Of a DNA stretch of 64,000 nucleotides, positions 23,998 to 35,471 are shown in pieces. The translations under genes were made by a program, and so were the position numbers. The first letter of the stretch is position 1. Every line of letters begins with the position of its first letter. Under the pieces are notes generated by a model. That model was not told where the DNA came from and searched no databases. It saw only the letters and a list, made by a program, of their open reading frames with translations. This DNA is from Mortierella alpina (lineage: Eukaryota; Mortierellomycota; Mortierellomycetes; Mortierellales; Mortierellaceae), in contig JANATF010000003.1 of the NCBI GenBank assembly GCA_029449245.1, forward strand, positions 1,550,001 through 1,614,000. Direction: 5' to 3'.

Positions 23998-24465
23998 CAG
24001 CCCGCCATATCTCATGCAAACATCAAGCCCAGTAAATTGTACTCTAGTCATATTATTGTCAAGACACCATACTGGCAGGGCAAAACGATGATGCGGTTGG
24101 GGTTGCAGTTCAAAGTTTAACCGGAGCAAGAAGGTTGGCGTGTGGAGTAAAGTGCACGGGGAAGCTGGGCGCGCTCCTGCACACTGTGTTTGTGGCACGA
24201 AACACTTGTCGGCCCACTCGGGCTTGTCACCGGCGAAGGCAGGCGACGGGCAATCGATGGAGCGTACATGCATATGGTTGGAAGCTGTCCTCCTCGCGGC
24301 ACCACACGAAATCCCTCTACCTCATTCGCGCTTGCTGCCGCAATCTCTCTTCCTCCTTAGTCCCTAATCGCTTCATTTTAACAGGCACCTGCTTCTTTCT
24401 TCATTCCCACCTCTCCCTCATCGCTTTCATTCCCTTTGCCTCCCTCTCATCTTGCAGCCTCCGAA
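23998..24465. other. Promoter region of the acyl-CoA oxidase gene
   Basis: About 0.47 kb without a gene. A C/T-rich tract at about 24340-24460 leads directly into the acyl-CoA oxidase ATG, as seen at other genes of this window. Confidence 0.5.
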
Positions 24466-27263
24466 ATGCCCTCGGCCGAAAACCAACAGCAGCTCGATAT
24501 TGCAGCTGAGCGTGCCCAGTGCACATTCAACCCCGCCCTCCTAACTCCGCTGTTCTATGGAGGCGAGGAAAACATGAGGCAGCTCAAGAAGCTGGAAGCC
24601 ATGATCGACAGTGAGCCGGTCTTTGACCGAGACGACCGCTACTTCCTCGGGCGAACCGAGGTAGCCTCTCACACCCACGTCTCTGCCATCTGTCCAATGG
24701 TACAGGGTAGACTCCAAGGCATTCATTGCCTTGCAGAAAGTGTTCCTAACATTCGGCCGGTGTTCCTGGTTTTCAAATACTACGTAGCGTTTCAAACGTG
24801 CTCTGCCTATGGTGAAGCGATATGTGGAACTACGGAATGAACATGGCTTGACGCCCGAAGAGTCTGCCTATTTCAAGACGTATATCGATGAGTACATTCC
24901 CGTCCATCTTCATGAATGTAAGTGCTTCAAAAGAGTAAGAGCTGCGAATGAAGAACCTATTGAGGGTCGCATTCCTTTCATACACATACCAACCCATCCC
25001 ATCATCGCAGCCATGTTCTTGCCCGTTCTCAGGTCTCAAGCTAGCGACGAGCAACTCAAAGTCTGGGGTCCTCAGGCCGAAAACTTTCACATTATCGGCT
25101 GGTAAACGTGCCCTTTCTTGTTTCTTTTTGGTTCCACATATCGGAGCACACGTACTATGGTTGTTCTCACATAATCTTCGTACACCCAACAATTAGTTAT
25201 GCCCAAACCGAACTCGGCCACGGTTCCGCACTCTCGCGACTCGAGACCACGGCTACGCTCGACATCGAGCGGGACCAGTGGGTGATCAATTCACCCACCC
25301 AATCTTCTGCAAAGTTCTGGATTGGCACCTTGGGAAAGATCGCCAACCATGCGGCCGTTCAAGCCAAGCTTATCATTAACGGAAAGGATTATGGTGCCCA
25401 CCCGTTCTTGGTGCCATTGCGATCGCTCAAAGATCACACCCCTTTGCCTGGCATCGTCATCAAGGACCAGGGACCCAAGCAGGGTGCTGTAGCCATGGAC
25501 AATGGCTATGCCCGGTTCAACAATGTCCGCATTCCGCGCGAAAACGTAAGCCTTCCATGATACTTGGGTTGGTACAAAATGAGGACAAAGGTACAGAGTG
25601 CACACAGACGTTGACGCGCTTTCATTTGTGGACCATACCTCTCGCAGATGTTGATGCGATTCTCGCAGGTCTCGAGAGAGGGTGTGTATTCTAAGCCCAT
25701 TCATCCCAAGCTGGCGTACGGCGGCATGACGGCCGTCCGCACCACCTTAATCAACCACTCTGCACTTTCTATGGCTCGAGGTCAGTGCTCAGTGCTCACG
25801 CTTTGTTCAGGTATCCTAGTCGCTAGAGAAGTACTCCTTACTGAACGCTGCTGGTTATTTATTCTGCTTTTGTTTCAGCGGTTACCATTGCCACGCGGTA
25901 CTGCGCGGTGCGTCGTCAGGGTAATGTCGACTTGGCAACAGATTTGGAGTCCCAGGTGCTCAACTATCCTGCGGTTCAATACCGCATCCTACCACTACTT
26001 TCGCACGCATTCGCGACCATTTTTTCAGGTTACTGGATGAACGAGATGTATGCCCAGTACAACGCCAACATATCCAAGGGCGATGTCTCGTTGTTGAAGG
26101 ACGTTCATGTGTATTCTTCGGGACTCAAGTCGTACTGCACCAAGCTCGGAGCGGATGGCATCGAGGAGGCGAGACGATGCCTTGGAGGGCATGGCTATTC
26201 CATGTTCTCGGGCATGATTGATTTCCACCGCCAGTTCTCGGCGACGGTCACTTATGAGGGCGAGAATGCGCTCTTGACTGTAAGCTTCCCTCCTGCGGTG
26301 TGAAATCGACGGTGTCATCAGAGGTTCACTCTCAAAAGTACAGAATGGTGTTCTCCTTCCTAGTACTTATCACCTATTTTCTCCTGCTGGCCTTAATAGC
26401 AACAAGTGTCGCGTTACCTGCTCAAGTTATACAAAGACGTAGTCCGAAACCCTGGACTGCATCTCTCTCCTCCGTCCAAGTATATTGTCTCGCTGGTCGA
26501 CTTCCACTCGTTCAAGAACCAGCGTTGTGCGGCTCGAACCATCAAAGACATGTACAGGGACGATGTTATTCTTGCAGCATTCCAGCACCGTGCCGCTCGA
26601 CTTATCCATGAGCTGGCGCAAGCAGAAAAGGGCGGTGCAGGATGGTCTGATCTCAACCTCGAGTGCATGCGACTCTCCAAGGTATGACTGAAAGCAATCC
26701 TCCCAATGGCACGAAGGAGATGTATGTGGTCTGTGTTTTTCTATCGATTCGTACTTAACACCTTTCACACTGTACGCTGGGCTTGAACACACTAGGCGCA
26801 TGTGCAGTACATTATGATTGAAAACTTTGCCAATGGCCTGGAGAAGCGATACAACACTGCCGAACAGCAAAACCTGTACTTGGCTGTGAAGCAGGTCTAC
26901 TACCTGCACGTCTTTTACACCATGGAGACCGAGCTAAGCGAGTTCCTCGAGGATGGCTACTTTTCGCCCGGCCAGGCTGCATTTGTCCGTCAGGGTGTGA
27001 AGGACAGTCTCAAGGCAGTGCGACCGAATGCGGTTGGTTTTGCGGATTGCTTTGGGTTCACGGACAAGTTCCTGAATTCGGCTCTTGGGTCCTACGACGG
27101 ACGGGCTTACGAGCGCCTCGCAGAGATGACCGAGCGGGAGCCATTGAACTTGAAAGGGATGACGGATGCATCAGGAGTGGTTTGGGGGTATGAAGAGTAC
27201 CTGAAGCCGCTGATCCATGGCGAGGTGCAACCTTACAAGGCAAGACGAGACTCCAAGTTGTGA
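24466..27263 (+). CDS. POX1: Peroxisomal acyl-CoA oxidase
   Basis: FAD enzyme that converts acyl-CoA to trans-2-enoyl-CoA and H2O2, the first step of peroxisomal beta-oxidation. Eight exons: 24466-24660, 24788-24917, 25011-25101, 25197-25545, 25648-25780, 25879-26279, 26400-26681, 26796-27263; 682 aa. Hallmarks are CYAQTELGHGSALSRLETTAT, PRENMLMRFSQV and the LGGHGYSMFSG loop. ACOX C-terminal segments YLLKLYKDV and HVFYTMETELSEF follow. The last three residues are SKL, a perfect PTS1 peroxisomal targeting signal. Length equals the usual 660-700 aa. The start gives MPSAENQQQ and the typical AAERAQCTFNPALLT beginning. Confidence 0.95.
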
Positions 27264-27524
27264 GGGCTGGTTTGTGTGTTCTGAGAACAAATACACAGGC
27301 AATTCCTGCCCGTTCCTGCGAATAGAATCTCAGTCTTCCGTACCAAAGCAGTCTCGCCCAAAAGTATTATAGTTTTGTTTTCCGTGCCTGCACCTCCGAA
27401 TGAGTGAGTGTTCCATTTGCCTTTCAATCAACTTGAGTGCCATTGGCAAACAATTCTTCTGAAGCAAATGACCCCCTCCGGCATGCGGATACTCTTTGGA
27501 CCCAGGACATGGGTCTCTTGTAGC

Positions 27525-29247
27525 ATGAGCAGACACAGCCCCCATATCCTCTCCGTCCAGCGACCAGCATACCAACAGGCACAGCGACTCTTGTTTTCTA
27601 CCACAACACTTCTTCACGCAAAGCCCACCAAGAAGGGATCCGTCGCAGTCGAGCAGAAGGCACTGCTAGGAAGGCCCTCTAACAACCTGAAGAGTATGCA
27701 ATGAAGAAGATCGTATCTTTGCCGCTGATCACTTCAATCGATGGACCATTTTTTTTGTGGCTGCCCATGTTCACAACATTCACCTTTTCTATCTGATCTA
27801 CATAGTTGGCATCCTGGGAGTTCCCAACATCGGGTAAACAAAGACACTGCTGTACAGCGAGGGCAATTGTTCGCATGAAAAAGAACAAATGATGACAGGC
27901 CAAGCAGCCATAGACACTCGATGCTCAAACAGTCGGCTTTTCTGTTATTCCTCTTTTCTAGAAAATCAACCTTCTTCAACGCCCTCACCAACTCATCCGT
28001 CCCTGCAGAAAATTTCCCCTTCTGCACCATCGATCCCTCAGAAGCACGAGTTGTCGTACCGGACAGCCGGTTCACCTGGCTCGCAGATCACTACCACCCC
28101 GAAAAGGAGACCCCCGCCTATTTGACCGTCATCGACATTGCAGGTCTGGTCCGTGGTGCAGCTCAGGGCGAGGGACTCGGAAACGCTTTCCTATCCCATG
28201 TCCGATCCGTCGATGCGCTGTTCCATCTCTGCAGAGGATTCGATGACCCAGGCGTGATGCACGTGGACGGATCCGTCGATCCCGTCCGGGACCTGGAAAC
28301 TATCCATTACGAACTCCTGCTTCGGGACATTGACTGGCTTCAAAAAGTGCACAAAGAATATCAGGGCGTGGCCAACAAACTCGGTTCCGGAAGTGGTGGA
28401 ACGCCTGTCGAGAAGAAAAAACGAGAGGATTTTGCGACGATTGCCAAATGTCTGGCCTGGGTCGAGGACGGGCATGATATCCGGACGGGCGACTGGACCA
28501 ACAAGGAGATTGAGGTGATCAATCAGCAATACCTCTTGACGGCCAAGCCCATGATTTACTTGGTCAACATCAGTGAGCACGATTACTTGCATTTGTCCAA
28601 GAAGACCTCACTTCCAGCGATTGAAAAGATTCAGGAGTGGATCGATGAACATCACCCGGGGGATTTGTTGATCCCGTTCTCGGGTTCGTTCGAGAATCAG
28701 TTGTCGTTGTTTAATGACTCACCCGAGGACAAGCAGACGGTCCTCGAGGATGCGTCTCAGCAAGTCGGGGCGACGATTACCTCCGCTTTACCAGAGATTA
28801 TTGTCAAGGGAAGGGAGGCTTTGAACTTGCAACAGTTCTTTACGGCGGGTCCAGGAGAGGTGCGAGCTTGGACGACGCGGAAGAATATGTTGGCGCCGCA
28901 GGCTGCCGGGGTCATTCATACTGACTTTGAGCGTGGATTCATCATGGCAGAGGTAAAAAAAAAAAAAAAAAAAAAAAAAAGAGTTGTCAATGATGAAGGA
29001 GCATGAAATACTCGGTACCTGGAATTTGATCCGCTCTACAAAGATGGGCTAAAGCACTAACCACCTCTTACTTATGCTTATTTTCTGTATTACAAAGGTC
29101 ATGAAGATCGAGGACTTGAAGCACTTGGGGTCGGAGGCAGCGGTCAAGGCTGCCGGCAAGTACTACTCCAAGGGCAAGGAGTACGTCGTCGAGGATGGCG
29201 ATGTCATTTATTTCAAGTTCAATGTCACCAACAACAAAAAGAAATAA
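27525..29247 (+). CDS. OLA1: Obg-like ATPase (OLA1/YchF family) with mitochondrial-type presequence
   Basis: TRAFAC P-loop ATPase of the Obg/YchF family. Exons 27525-27693, 27806-27833 (28-nt microexon), 27962-28952 and 29098-29247 give about 445 aa; cytosolic OLA1 is ~396. The extra N-terminus is Arg/Ser/Gln/Leu-rich with no acidic residue for about 35 aa ([20 protein letters not shown]...), which looks like a mitochondrial presequence. Upstream in-frame ATGs at 27468 and 27483 are alternative starts. G1 (GVPNIGKS) is assembled from the microexon and its neighbour, and G3 is DIAGLVRG. The G4 position reads NISE instead of NKxD, the known reason this family prefers ATP. The C-terminal TGS domain contains [13 protein letters not shown] and ends [21 protein letters not shown]. 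Yeast has a mitochondrial paralogue (Ylf2), which this may correspond to. Confidence 0.9.
28955..28980. repeat. 26-nt poly(A) tract immediately after a splice donor
   Basis: The last intron of the OLA1-like gene begins GT followed directly by A26, so the donor is GTAAAA embedded in a homopolymer. The tract belongs to the intron by phase: GCA GAG precedes it and GTC ATG AAG follows after the AG at 29096-29097. Confidence 0.85.
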
Positions 29248-29435
29248 AGCAATGCCTACATGATACATATCAACATCTGCATCTGGACATTTTGAAACAG
29301 CAAGGCGGGAAGGAACACAAGGGAGCGCAGGAGGAAGGAAGGGCGGACATATCCATGTATTGGCTTTTTGCTCTTGATCTACAGTTTTTGTTCCGTTGTA
29401 TCCCAATCAGCTCTCAGCCCCCCGTTGTTTTTATA

Positions 29436-32400
29436 TCACAAAAACCGCACCTTGTCCACCCCTAGACCGCGGCGGACCTGGGTCACTGCTACCACTTCCT
29501 TGACCACCTCCTCCAGGATCACGACATTGGTCAACAGCTGACCCAAAGTCACCATCTTCTCGCGATGCGCCCCATGCTGCTGCTGCTGCTCCAGAGCCTC
29601 AGGTGACATCGTAGAGCTAGACGATGGCTCACGCGCCCTGCGGCCTTGTCTTCTCGCAGACCTTGCTGCCTTTCCATCGTCGCTCGCCGCCGCACTGTCG
29701 GCGCCTGTCGCCTCTGCGCTGTCATCATCGCTAAACTCCAAGTTGACCTCACCAGCATCTTCAGCATCACTGTCCGAGTCGTTCACGAATCCGTCGGGGA
29801 ACAACGGCTTGATCATCATCGTATCCATGGTCCTCAAGAGCATTGGGTTGGGAGTCGGGTTCTGGTTCATGCCAAAGGATGCCCAAGATGATGACACATT
29901 TGCTTCTGCAACAGAGGCGGCGGCTCCAGCCATTCCACCCATACCAGCAGTGGGTCTGCCATATCCTGTATTCATCGAGTGAACGGACGAGGTAAAAGAC
30001 GAGGCCGATGCAGACACGGCGCTCGAAGAAGGTCCCGCCATGCGAGGTTGGTGAATGGAGATGGGAGAGGCGGCTGATGAAGGTGCTTGCATATCTGAAT
30101 CCGCTGCGCTGATCAAGGGGCTGCTTGGTGTGCTGCTGGCGTTGCTATGAATCTGAGAGGATGATTTGTTGAAGGGTCGCTTGCTCATGCCAGGAGGTGC
30201 CAAGAAGGACATGTTGGATGGAGAGGACATCAAACTAGAGGGCGAACTGCTCTTCCTTGCCCGAGGCGACTGGGCTTTGATCGACGACATGGCTGGGGTT
30301 TCAGCAGTTGGAAGATTGCTAGTGTTGATCCTCTGAGGCATTACTGGCGAGCCTCGCTGTTGCATGAAATCAGCATGGCCTGAAGACGGCGTGTTGTTAC
30401 CACTGGCAGGGTCGTGGGTCTGGAACTCTTGAGATCCCTGAGAGTTGGTGTGATGCTGTTGATAGTACTGTTGCTGTTGCTGATGCTGGTATTGCTGCTG
30501 GGCATAATACTGCTGCTGCTGGTACTGTTGTTGTTGCTGATGGTATTGCTGCTGCTGCTGTTGTGGTTGTTGACGATGAAGCTGTTGGCCCGACAATCCA
30601 GGTGTGTGGATGGCACTGTTGAGCTCCGTGGCGACCAAGAGTCCACGTCTGCGATCGGCAAGGTACTCATCAAAGCCATCAATCTCGCTTCTGTAATAGT
30701 CCACTTGCTGCGTCAAGGTCCTCAGCATGGTGAAGAAAGGAGGAAATGACTTGAACGCTGGAGGTTCCGTGCCGTCCTCGGCGTCAGTGGTAAATGATGA
30801 GGTGGACTTGTTGGACTTGGGCTTGCCGTTGTTGCTGCGGGAAAGGTACACTGGCAGCGTGTCCTCGTCGTCCGAGTCACCCAACTGAAAGCGCACATCG
30901 GCCTGACCGCTGGACACTCTTTGACCCAAAGAATCGACCTCCTCGCCAGGCTTTCTGACATCTGTACTCCGGAACAACAACCAGCCTTCCAGAGATCTGT
31001 AGGGACAGACAGCAAGCGATGTGATGACGCCTGTCAGCGCCAAATTGAGCTCAGCGCTGTGAGCAAAAAAGTGTGAAAGGGTGCCCAGCAAGATTTGCAG
31101 CAGTGGGTCCGAGGGCATCAGACGGTGCATGGGAACAGCCGACTGGTGAGACTCGGGTTTGTCGCAGCAGGTGAGTTTGGCCATAGCATCAGTGGTCTTC
31201 TCCTGCTCCCGAATAAAGGCGTCGCCTGACATGTCCTCAGGAAGATCCATCTTTTGGCCATATTTCATGCTACGACGACGCTGCTTCTTGCGTTCCATGG
31301 TGGACAGTTGTCCAGGTGTGGCCTTGCTGTTGTCGAGTTCCTTGCTCCTTAAGAAGCATTGGTGAGTTTCAGCTGCACCCTCTGCATCACGCAAGTACGA
31401 CTCATAGCCGTTGCAAAAGATCTCGGCAGTGTTGTGAGGGTTGATGGTCGAGATGAGAGCATAAAAGAGGTCCAGCTCGTGCACATGGTGGTTGATCAAG
31501 GGCAGTTCTGAACCAGGCACATCCGATTGTCCTGGGGCTTCACGGAAGGAAGTGGCCCTGCTATCTGGCTGGATGCTGAGCAACTTTAGCGAGTACTTGC
31601 AGTGCCGGGTGATGACCGTGTTCAGCAATTTCAGAGTAGCAATGACCGTCGGCTGGGAGCGAGACTTTAGCCGTGAGAGGATCAAATCCTTGAGCGTAAA
31701 GCGACCAGTTGCCATGAAATAGGGCGAGGTTGTTTGAGGGTTCTGGACCTCTGCAAACGCATCATCCGTGTCCGGTGTAGCCTTTGCGCGGCTCTCGTCC
31801 TCATCCGAAGCCATAAGGAAACCGACCACTAGATCGACTAGTGCCTCGTGCTCTAGAACCTGGAGAATCAAATCAATGTAGCTGATGACCGCGACCGAGC
31901 TCCCGTCCGTATCCGAGCACTCCAAGATGGATGGGTACAAGATGTTCTCGAGAAACACCGATTTGAAAGTGACCAGAAGCGCTGCCACAATGTCGCTGTT
32001 GGGGCACCGCATCATGATGTCCTGGCAAAACTCGAGCAGCTTCAAGAATGCATCCAGTCGCGACTGAAAATCGATCGAGGTGGAAAGCTCAATGTTGGCC
32101 CGCCGTGATGGAGCGGACTCTGCTGGCGGCGCGAGATTGTTGAGCGTGCCAACCATGCTGTTGATGGTATTGGGTCCACCGCGGACCAGCAACTTGCGGG
32201 GTAGCTGAGAGTATGAGGCGCCGACACCAGCGCTCAGGAATGATGTAAAGTCTGATTCCATGATATATTCAGCCAGCGATCCGGTTGCGAGCTCGATGAT
32301 AAACAAGAGCCCTGTCCTGGCAAAATCACCGGCCTTGCCTTCGAGATGGACGAATCTTGAAAGGTAAGTGAAGAGGAGGAACTCATAGTCACTCTTGGGC

Positions 32401-33400
32401 GCCGGTGGATTCTGCGGAATGCTATAGTGGTCGGGATGAGGCTGTGCGCTGGAGGACGATTGTTCCTGAGATGTTGGGTGCTGATCGGACTCGGGTCCGT
32501 GTTGGATCGCGGTCTCGCTACCGGCAGCAGCAGTTTCTCCGATGGTGGCAGCGCGCAAGTTTTTCAGCATCTCCATGGTTTCGATATTCTTTTGGAGCCT
32601 CCGTGCCGCCACTCTTTGGGGAACGGTTAGCCACTGCTTGTCGTGGAAGAAGATGTTCAGAAGCTCCGGATAACCATGGATCTTTGAGCAGAGAATGTAC
32701 ATCAGATCCACGAGGTCCTCGTGGTAGGTCTCTCCTTGGGGCTCTGCTCCTGAGGCGCATGTTCGCAGCAGCTTAACCGTAGGCTTGTGGACGGCATTGT
32801 GGACCAGGAAGCGGTCGTCGAGCAGGTTGATCATGGCTGCAATTGTGCGGATAGTCTCGCCCATGATCCCTCTGGGTTCGTCTCCTTCCGAGTTATTGAC
32901 CAGCTTGACGAGGACGTTGTGCTTGAGAAGATACTCCATGCATACGCCGGTAGTGCCATCATCGAGGCGCGATTCTTCGTCCACAAGAAGGTCAACCATG
33001 TTCTTCAGTCTGGCTGGAATCTCGGTCTGCTGAACCCTCAGACTTCTCTTCTCTGCGGTCGAGAATCCATTCTAAATAGGGAGGATAAACGGCCACAAGG
33101 AGCAAGGAAGGGGAAAAAGGGGGTGGGATGGGATGGGATGGTGCACTTGCTGTTAGTGTTACTTGCAGACGATCATGTCTTTTACACTGCATTGGCAATG
33201 TGCCACAGGGGGCAGAAGGACATTCCCACTCGTATGCATGGGAGGGCACTTCATCATGCTAGCAGGCAAAGTTCATCCGGCTGTACCTGGATAGTGAGCC
33301 AGCACTTGTGGAAGCGCGTCAGCTGCATCGCACTGCTTGGCTGTGCCTGGGGCGCCGTCAAGATGGTCTTCTTGAGCTTGTTCCAGAAGCTCGAGTCCAT
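29436..33400 (-). CDS. SAPS-domain protein, regulatory subunit of Sit4/PP6-type phosphatase
   Basis: Related to yeast Sap155/185/190/4 and human PPP6R1-3, which bind the PP6/Sit4 catalytic subunit. Two minus-strand exons, 33400-33287 and 33071-29436, give about 1249 aa. The start MDSSFWNKLKKTIL matches the SAPS beginning. The helical-repeat SAPS domain covers roughly residues 40-760, including NMVDLLVDEESRLDDGTTG, DLMYILCSKIHGYPELLNIFFHDKQW and DLFYALISTINPHN. Then come a long Gln/His/Tyr-rich stretch, Ser/Pro-rich disorder, and a C-terminal motif WASFGMNQNPTPNP followed by an acidic cluster. The gene is convergent with OLA1, 189 bp between stops. No gene of the same pathway adjoins it. Confidence 0.9.
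30447..30592. repeat. CAG/CAA/TAC triplet repeat encoding a polyglutamine-tyrosine tract
   Basis: Imperfect triplet repeat inside the SAPS gene. On the minus strand it encodes about 45 residues of nearly pure Gln with interspersed Tyr and His (runs of up to six Gln, QQQYHQQQQQY type). Mixed CAG/CAA codons reduce slippage, suggesting the tract is kept at protein level. Such Q/Y-rich segments behave as prion-like regions in fungal proteins; that role here is inference. Confidence 0.85.
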
Positions 33401-33756
33401 CTTGGAGATGTTTTACTGCAAGATGGGATGTGGTCCGGGGACAGAGATGGGCAGGAGGCGTGGCCCTGGGGTCCGCGGGGATGAATGGAGACGGCGATGG
33501 TCGCGGGGAAACGGGGGGAAGGGCGCCGGGGAGATGGACGAGGATGATGATGATGATGATCGATACGTCGACACTACTGCTCCTGCGCTACTGATGGCTC
33601 GGAAATGAAGGCTATGGAGCGAAAGAGGCGCGCGGACAGGCGTCAAAAAGGAGCAGAGCAGTCGAGCGCGGGAATCGAACCGTTGCTCAAAGGGTGCGTT
33701 CTCTTTTAGCCGGGTCCAGTCTCCAGTCGACCCTCTTTAAAGTGTTTTTTAATGTC
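33401..33756. other. Intergenic region between SAPS gene and small secreted protein gene
   Basis: About 0.36 kb holding the 5' region of the minus-strand SAPS gene. A short (GAT)n run sits at about 33543-33559. A GGTTCGATTCCCGC string (minus, near 33671-33684) resembles a tRNA T-arm but no full cloverleaf fits. Confidence 0.5.
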
Positions 33757-34098
33757 CTATTCAGAGGCATCGTGCACCTCAAAGCACATTTCAGAAAAGG
33801 CTTGGTAGTCGAAGGGCAACGGGGTCAAGTTGGCGCGGTCGACATAAATAACAAGTCGATCGTGGAGGAACATATTGCTGGACTGGCAAACACACGCCTC
33901 AATGGGGTTCAAGCCTGCGACAAACGCATTCACCATTGACAGGACATAGTTTTTATAGCGCGTGCCATTATCATTTAAAAACGAATGGCGGCATATGATC
34001 GTCGACTTGTTTCCACCGCATGGTCCAAAAACCGGGTGCGGTTGAGCAGGAGATGGGAAAGCTAGCAGCAAAGTCAGGAGTAGTGAAACGTGCTTCAT
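33757..34098 (-). CDS. Small secreted protein, unrecognised family
   Basis: 113 aa, intronless, minus strand. Residues 1-20 form a signal peptide (MKHVSLLLTLLLAFPSPAQP). The mature part has five cysteines (GPCGG, IICRH, ACVC, EMCFE) and three possible N-glycosylation sites (NKS, NGT, NLT). It ends with an acidic tail. A TATA-like TATAAG on the minus strand lies about 120 nt upstream. The open frame continues upstream to 34380 but the first ATG giving a signal peptide is 34098. A heme-peroxidase or CFEM assignment does not fit the cysteine spacing. Function unknown. Confidence 0.6.
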   Translation of the reverse strand: MKHVSLLLTLLLAFPSPAQPHPVFGPCGGNKSTIICRHSFLNDNGTRYKNYVLSMVNAFVAGLNPIEACVCQSSNMFLHDRLVIYVDRANLTPLPFDYQAFSEMCFEVHDASE

Positions 34099-35471
34099 CG
34101 AAGTCCAGAGATTGCGGGGCTGTAGACAGGCTAGAGGTGAAGCGGCTACGGTTAAGGCGACTTGGACGATAGGACGGGATCGAAAACTATTGAGCTGAAA
34201 AGAGCGTCCATGGTTGGTCTTATATGAAGGAAACAGACTATCCATGCATATGGGTTCAAAACCTGCAAAAGGTCTAGTGTGAGTCGAGAATGGAGTCGAG
34301 AATGGAGATAAGAAGCGTGCAAGATACCAAGATTTCCAAAGACCTGGGGCTGGTATCATCTTCTGCGGGGGCGATACCATCCGCTATTCAGCGAACTGTC
34401 AGCGAGGAATTCTTAGGCAGACCGGACGCGATGTTCGCGGTCTGGCACTCCTGTGCTCTATTCAGATGTTCACCTTGAGATCTACTTTAGGTATTCAGTT
34501 CAGACCATCTAAGCCAAGCACGTTCCAATAGCCGGAGAGTTCAGATGGGCCAGGCAGTTGACCTGTGGGGTTGTTTGTGCCGCTGTGAACGTCACGCCGT
34601 TTCCCGTCTTCCGAAAAGAACCTACTGGTACTGCAAAGACGCGGTGCTCGCGACCCGGACAAAGCATCGTGCCATGTACACAACACGAACAAGGCCAACT
34701 GAGGTACTTTCATTGAAAAAATCCGAGCTCAACTGGAGCATTCTCATCGATGAAATCCGACCCTTAAAAGGCCATGAAGGATTCAATGGCTTCAAAGGTG
34801 CGTAAACTTGCAGTCTTTGTAAGCTCGATCGAGTGTAAAAGGTCCTGTGTCCGCTCGTCTCTGGAGGAACTGTGTCTATCGCAATCCCACAGTATCCGAG
34901 TTCATGCGGCAACGTTTGAATGAACCTTGTTGACCCCCGGCGACGCCGTAGGGGCGAGCTGGACATTGGAACACATGCTGTAAAGTCAAGAGCAGTGCCG
35001 TGGTGTGCATGATAGAGCAAGGATGGCAGTAAAGATGGTTAGAGGCGGTAACAATGATGCTGGTACTTAAAGACCGTTAGTGGATTTTTTGGTTTAGGAC
35101 GTAGGACCATGCCTTTCCAAATGAACGATGGTGCAACTAGCCGACCTCAAGAAACGTAACAACAATAGGAGCCAGCTTCACGCGAATTGCCACTTTGTCT
35201 GTTCAGGTTGGTTGTCTCTTGCGATGTGAGCTGCAACGTGGATGTGCGCGCCACAGAACCACGGGCTGAACGACAGTCAGGGTTGAATCTATTTTTAACT
35301 TGAAAACTTTGTAGGTTTGTGCTCCGCACTCTGCTTTTTTCTACTGCCAGGGCAGTGTGACAAGAGCTGTTCTCATCCGGCGACATTTGACCTGCACGCC
35401 CCCTTTCTGCCTCAACCCTCTTCATCATCTCTGTCTCGTTCGACCCCTTCGTTCTTTCCTCCCTCTTGTTA
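34099..35471. other. Longest gene-free stretch of the window
   Basis: About 1.37 kb between a minus-strand secreted-protein gene and the plus-strand GDA1 gene, that is, a divergent promoter region. Frames of up to 132 codons exist on the minus strand (34622-35020) but carry no recognisable motif, signal peptide or codon bias. C/T-rich sequence at 35395-35465 precedes the GDA1 start. Confidence 0.5.
34219..34225 (-). promoter_or_regulatory. TATA-like box of the 113-aa secreted protein gene
   Basis: On the minus strand CATATAAGACC occurs about 120 nt upstream of the ATG at 34098. Confidence 0.45.

Noticed and set aside
33650-33745. tRNA-like GGTTCGATTCCCGC on the minus strand
   Set aside because: The T-loop string is present but the T-stem does not pair at two positions, and no D-arm, anticodon arm or acceptor stem can be built around it.
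34622-35020. 132-codon minus-strand frame in the large intergenic region
   Set aside because: No recognisable motif or composition of a real protein; a frame of this length is expected by chance in 1.4 kb of about 50% GC DNA.
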